Source: an uncultured Campylobacter sp.
GTDB lineage: Bacteria; Campylobacterota; Campylobacteria; Campylobacterales; Campylobacteraceae
Assembly (NCBI RefSeq): GCF_938040115.1
Contig: NZ_CALHXD010000093.1
Coordinates: 1 to 8,397, forward strand
Reading direction: 5' to 3'
Length of the DNA: 8,397 nucleotides
The notes under the pieces are model-generated. The model was not told the DNA's origin, ran no database searches, and saw only the letters and a program-made list of their open reading frames with translations. Each line of letters opens with the position of its first letter. Within the stretch, counting starts at the first letter, position 1. Shown in pieces: positions 6,717-8,397 of the stretch. A program made the translations under genes and the position numbers.

Positions 6717-7634
6717 TTACGACACTATATCGCCGATGCCAAAGCGCTTGCCGTTTAGATACGCGCTAGCGTCCACGGGCTTTTTGCCCGGCTCTTGCAC
6801 GGTCTCTATACATAAAGCGCCCTCACCGCACGCGACATAAATGTAATATTTGCCGTCAAATATGATTTCGCCGGGTTTTCGGCGCTCATCCTCACGTCCG
6901 CAGAGATATTTTAAATCCAAAATTTTTAGCCCGCTAGATAGATAAATCCCCGGCCAGGGCGTTAGCGCGCGAAATTTATTATAAATTTGCCGTGCGCTTT
7001 CCTCAAAGCTAAAAAGCCCGTCAGATTTTGCTATTTTTTTGCAATGCGTGGCCTGCGCGTCGTCCTGCTTTAACGGCTTTAAATTTGCAAAATTTCGCAA
7101 CACTCGCACTATCAGCTCGCCAGCTAGATCACCAAGCTCGTCAAACAGCTGCGCCGCCGTTTTATCCTCGCAAGGCGTGTAGGCAAAATCAAGCATATCG
7201 CCCGTGTCAAGCCCCGCATCCATCAGCATCGCCGTCACGCCCGTCTGCTTTTCGCCCGCCAAGATCGCGCTTTGGATCGGACTTGCGCCGCGGTATTTAG
7301 GTAGGATCGAAGCGTGCAGGTTTATGCAAGGCGCGATATCAAGGATAGCCTGCGGCAAAATTTTACCGTATGCCGCAATCACGATAAAATCAGGCTTTAA
7401 CTCTTTTATCTGGGCTGCGACCGCCTCGTCTCTTAAAGTCGCAGGCTGAAAGATCGGTACGGCGGGCAGGTGCTTCTGCGCGTAAATTTTCACCTCGCTC
7501 GGAGTTAAAATTTGCTTCCTGCCGACGGGCTTATCAGGCTGCGTAAAGACGGCCTCGATCTCAAATTTCGCCTCCGTAAGCGCGCGTAAAATTTTAGCCG
7601 CATACTGGGGCGTTCCCATAAAAACTATATTCAT
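6717..7634 (-). CDS. fmt: Methionyl-tRNA formyltransferase
   Basis: The enzyme transfers a formyl group from 10-formyltetrahydrofolate to Met-tRNA(fMet), giving the initiator tRNA of bacterial translation. The product is 305 residues, close to the usual length. It begins MNIVFMGTPQYAAKIL. The folate-binding and catalytic region is INLHASILPKYRGASPIQSA (104-123), with catalytic N105 and H107, and the third catalytic residue D143 lies in DAGLDTGDML. The C-terminal tRNA-binding domain follows, including FRALTPWPG (221-229). The ATG at 7632-7634 is preceded by AAAGGA at about 5 nt. It lies upstream of birA on the same strand. No clear promoter or terminator was seen in the 91 nt between them. Confidence 0.97.
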   Translation of the reverse strand: MNIVFMGTPQYAAKILRALTEAKFEIEAVFTQPDKPVGRKQILTPSEVKIYAQKHLPAVPIFQPATLRDEAVAAQIKELKPDFIVIAAYGKILPQAILDIAPCINLHASILPKYRGASPIQSAILAGEKQTGVTAMLMDAGLDTGDMLDFAYTPCEDKTAAQLFDELGDLAGELIVRVLRNFANLKPLKQDDAQATHCKKIAKSDGLFSFEESARQIYNKFRALTPWPGIYLSSGLKILDLKYLCGREDERRKPGEIIFDGKYYIYVACGEGALCIETVQEPGKKPVDASAYLNGKRFGIGDIVS

Positions 7635-7692
7635 TCTTTTCCTTTAAATTTAGCCGCATCACGGCACTAGCGATCACACGGGCGCTGGCAAT

Positions 7693-7779
7693 GCGCGAAA
7701 TAAATTTTACGCAGATCGCGAAGCAAACCTGATCCGCACTCGCCCGCGCGAAGTAAAATTTATACGCGTCGCATAAACC
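7693..7779. repeat. Imperfect repeat pair in the gap before fmt
   Basis: Two related stretches, 7693-7729 and 7746-7779, both open with GCGCGAA, carry a TAAA/TTTA core, continue into CGC-rich sequence and end in AAACC. Because the core is nearly palindromic, the same pair also reads as an inverted repeat: ATAAATTTTAC (7700-7710) against GTAAAATTTAT (7753-7763). The stretch 7635-7820 otherwise holds no open frame that I can support and no recognisable gene remnant. Confidence 0.55.
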
Positions 7780-7790
7780 AAACCCAGCGC

Positions 7791-7810
7791 AAAAGGCAGC
7801 GTTATTGCCG
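7791..7810 (-). terminator. Weak candidate terminator after the EF-hand gene
   Basis: The minus strand has GGCA, a 7-nt loop, TGCC and then TTTT, starting about 10 nt after the outer stop codon of the EF-hand reading frame. The stem is only four pairs and the T-run is short, so this is tentative. Confidence 0.25.
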
Positions 7811-7820
7811 TTTTTCGCGC

Positions 7821-8162
7821 TTATTTGACGGCAGATTGATTTTCATCTCCGCCTTGATCCTTCCACGGCCAAAAGGCGCAAGGATCTTCGGACCAATAAA
7901 TCTTTGCAAAGTATTTCGCTCCCAGCTCATCAAGGCTAATCTAGCCGTCATGATTAGCGTCTAACCTCTTAAATTCTGGGCCTGAGCGCAGATTTAGCTC
8001 TACTCTCAGCCCAGACGGCACCTCGCTCGCCATCCACTCCTGCAAGCTCAGTGCGCCGCCATGATCCTTGTCGTTAAAGTCCATAAAATTCGGCACCGGA
8101 TCGGCGGGATCGCAACCGTATGCGCCGAAGCATAAAAATACTAGAATAAAAATTTTATTCAT
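7821..8162 (-). pseudogene. Small EF-hand lipoprotein gene interrupted by an in-frame TAG
   Basis: The ATG at 8160-8162 has AGAAGG about 4 nt upstream. The frame reaches TAG at 7941-7943 after 73 codons, then stays open in the same frame to TAA at 7821-7823 (113 codons counting the TAG). The N-terminus (MNKIFILVFLCFGAYGC) is a signal peptide with a weak lipobox, AYGC, making Cys17 the likely lipidated residue. Two EF-hand-like loops follow. The first is DKDHGGALSLQE, which has Gly at position 5 where an acidic residue or Asn is usual. The second is DANHDG-stop-ISLDE, so the stop falls exactly at loop position 7. The tail after the stop is coherent protein-like sequence ending ENQSAVK. It may be a nonsense mutation, a sequencing error or readthrough. 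The function is unknown; calcium binding at the periplasmic face is an inference. Confidence 0.72.
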
Positions 8163-8256
8163 TTCGCCTTCTTAAATTTTATCTTTTTGCGGCGTTTACG
8201 AGCGATAAAAATAAAATTCATCCGCATATACGGGCGCGCTTAAGGCCTGCATTCGC

Positions 8257-8280
8257 AAAAGCCCTCTGCGGCGCGGCTTT
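8257..8280 (-). terminator. Rho-independent terminator after obgE
   Basis: On the minus strand AAAGCC pairs with GGCTTT (plus-strand positions 8275-8280 and 8258-8263) around an 11-nt GC-rich loop. The hairpin ends in TTTT and begins 8 nt after the obgE stop. This suggests that the genes downstream are transcribed separately. The remaining 8163-8256 shows no clear promoter or gene. Confidence 0.5.
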
Positions 8281-8288
8281 AGAGCAAC

Positions 8289-8397
8289 CTACAGCTCCTT
8301 TTTAAGCAGCTCAAGCAGGTTAAATTTTAGCTCGTTTATATTTTGTCCCGTCGCCGAGGAGATCGGCATCACGAAAAACGGCTTAGCGGCGTCAAAC
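8289..8397 (-). CDS. obgE: GTPase ObgE/CgtA, C-terminal end (cut by window edge)
   Basis: The last 35 codons and the stop TAG (8289-8291) of a gene entering from the right edge are present. The translation ends FDAAKPFFVMPISSATGQN, then INELKFNLLELLKKEL. ISSATGQNINEL corresponds to the G5 (SAx) motif and final helix of the Obg GTPase domain, a ribosome-associated GTPase involved in 50S maturation. There is no OCT-type C-terminal extension. In C. jejuni (from memory) obg also lies upstream of fmt, with proB between them. The GTP-binding motifs G1-G4 are outside the window. Another small GTPase cannot be excluded from so short a piece, but the synteny supports Obg. Confidence 0.8.
   Translation of the reverse strand, partial: FDAAKPFFVMPISSATGQNINELKFNLLELLKKEL

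Noticed and set aside
6971..6990. Near-perfect palindrome AAATTTAT-T-ATAAATTT inside fmt
   Set aside because: It lies in coding sequence for a conserved part of Fmt and is explained by the abundant AAATTT word; there is no sign of a separate function.
7028..7449. Plus-strand open frames opposite fmt
   Set aside because: They lie inside the conserved fmt catalytic region and look like shadow translations, rich in A, P and R.
7941..7943. The TAG as a selenocysteine or pyrrolysine codon
   Set aside because: Selenocysteine uses TGA, not TAG, and pyrrolysine is not known in Campylobacter; nothing downstream suggests a recoding element.
1..8397. CRISPR array, tRNA/rRNA genes, insertion sequences, phage or defence genes
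   Set aside because: No regularly spaced repeats, RNA-gene signatures, transposase frames or terminal inverted repeats were seen; the block is housekeeping genes in known synteny.

Overview
The window is chromosomal DNA from a Campylobacter-type epsilonproteobacterium (Campylobacterota). The evidence is the gene order obgE, fmt, birA, parA, parB, atpF', atpF, atpH, atpA, atpG, atpD, together with the protein sequences and the very frequent AAATTT words. The base composition looks nearer the mid-40s % GC than that of C. jejuni, which would suit the oral C. rectus / C. showae / C. curvus group. The species is an inference. Every gene I can support is on the minus strand, so transcription runs from high to low coordinates.

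In transcription order: the 3' end of obgE (8289-8397), followed by a good hairpin-plus-T terminator; a small EF-hand lipoprotein gene (7821-8162) broken by an in-frame TAG; a non-coding stretch with an imperfect repeat pair (7635-7820); fmt (6717-7634); birA (5990-6625); a promoter-like gap; parA (5047-5829) and parB (4189-5043); a terminator/promoter junction (4091-4204); and the ATP synthase run atpF', atpF, atpH, atpA, atpG and the start of atpD (1-4090).

The atp genes encode the peripheral stalk (b', b, delta) and the F1 head (alpha, gamma, beta) of F1Fo ATP synthase. They are packed tightly, with several ribosome-binding sites overlapping the stop codon of the gene before. The Fo a and c subunits are not here, as expected for this lineage. 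parAB encode chromosome partitioning, fmt formylates the initiator tRNA, birA attaches biotin, and obgE is a ribosome-associated GTPase. These are core housekeeping genes.

I found no mobile element, CRISPR array, RNA gene or defence system. The observations most worth a second look are the amber codon at loop position 7 of the second EF-hand, the 13-base word shared by the parA and atpF' promoter regions, the strong excess of AAATTT, and the repeat pair between the EF-hand gene and fmt, where C. jejuni (from memory) carries proB.
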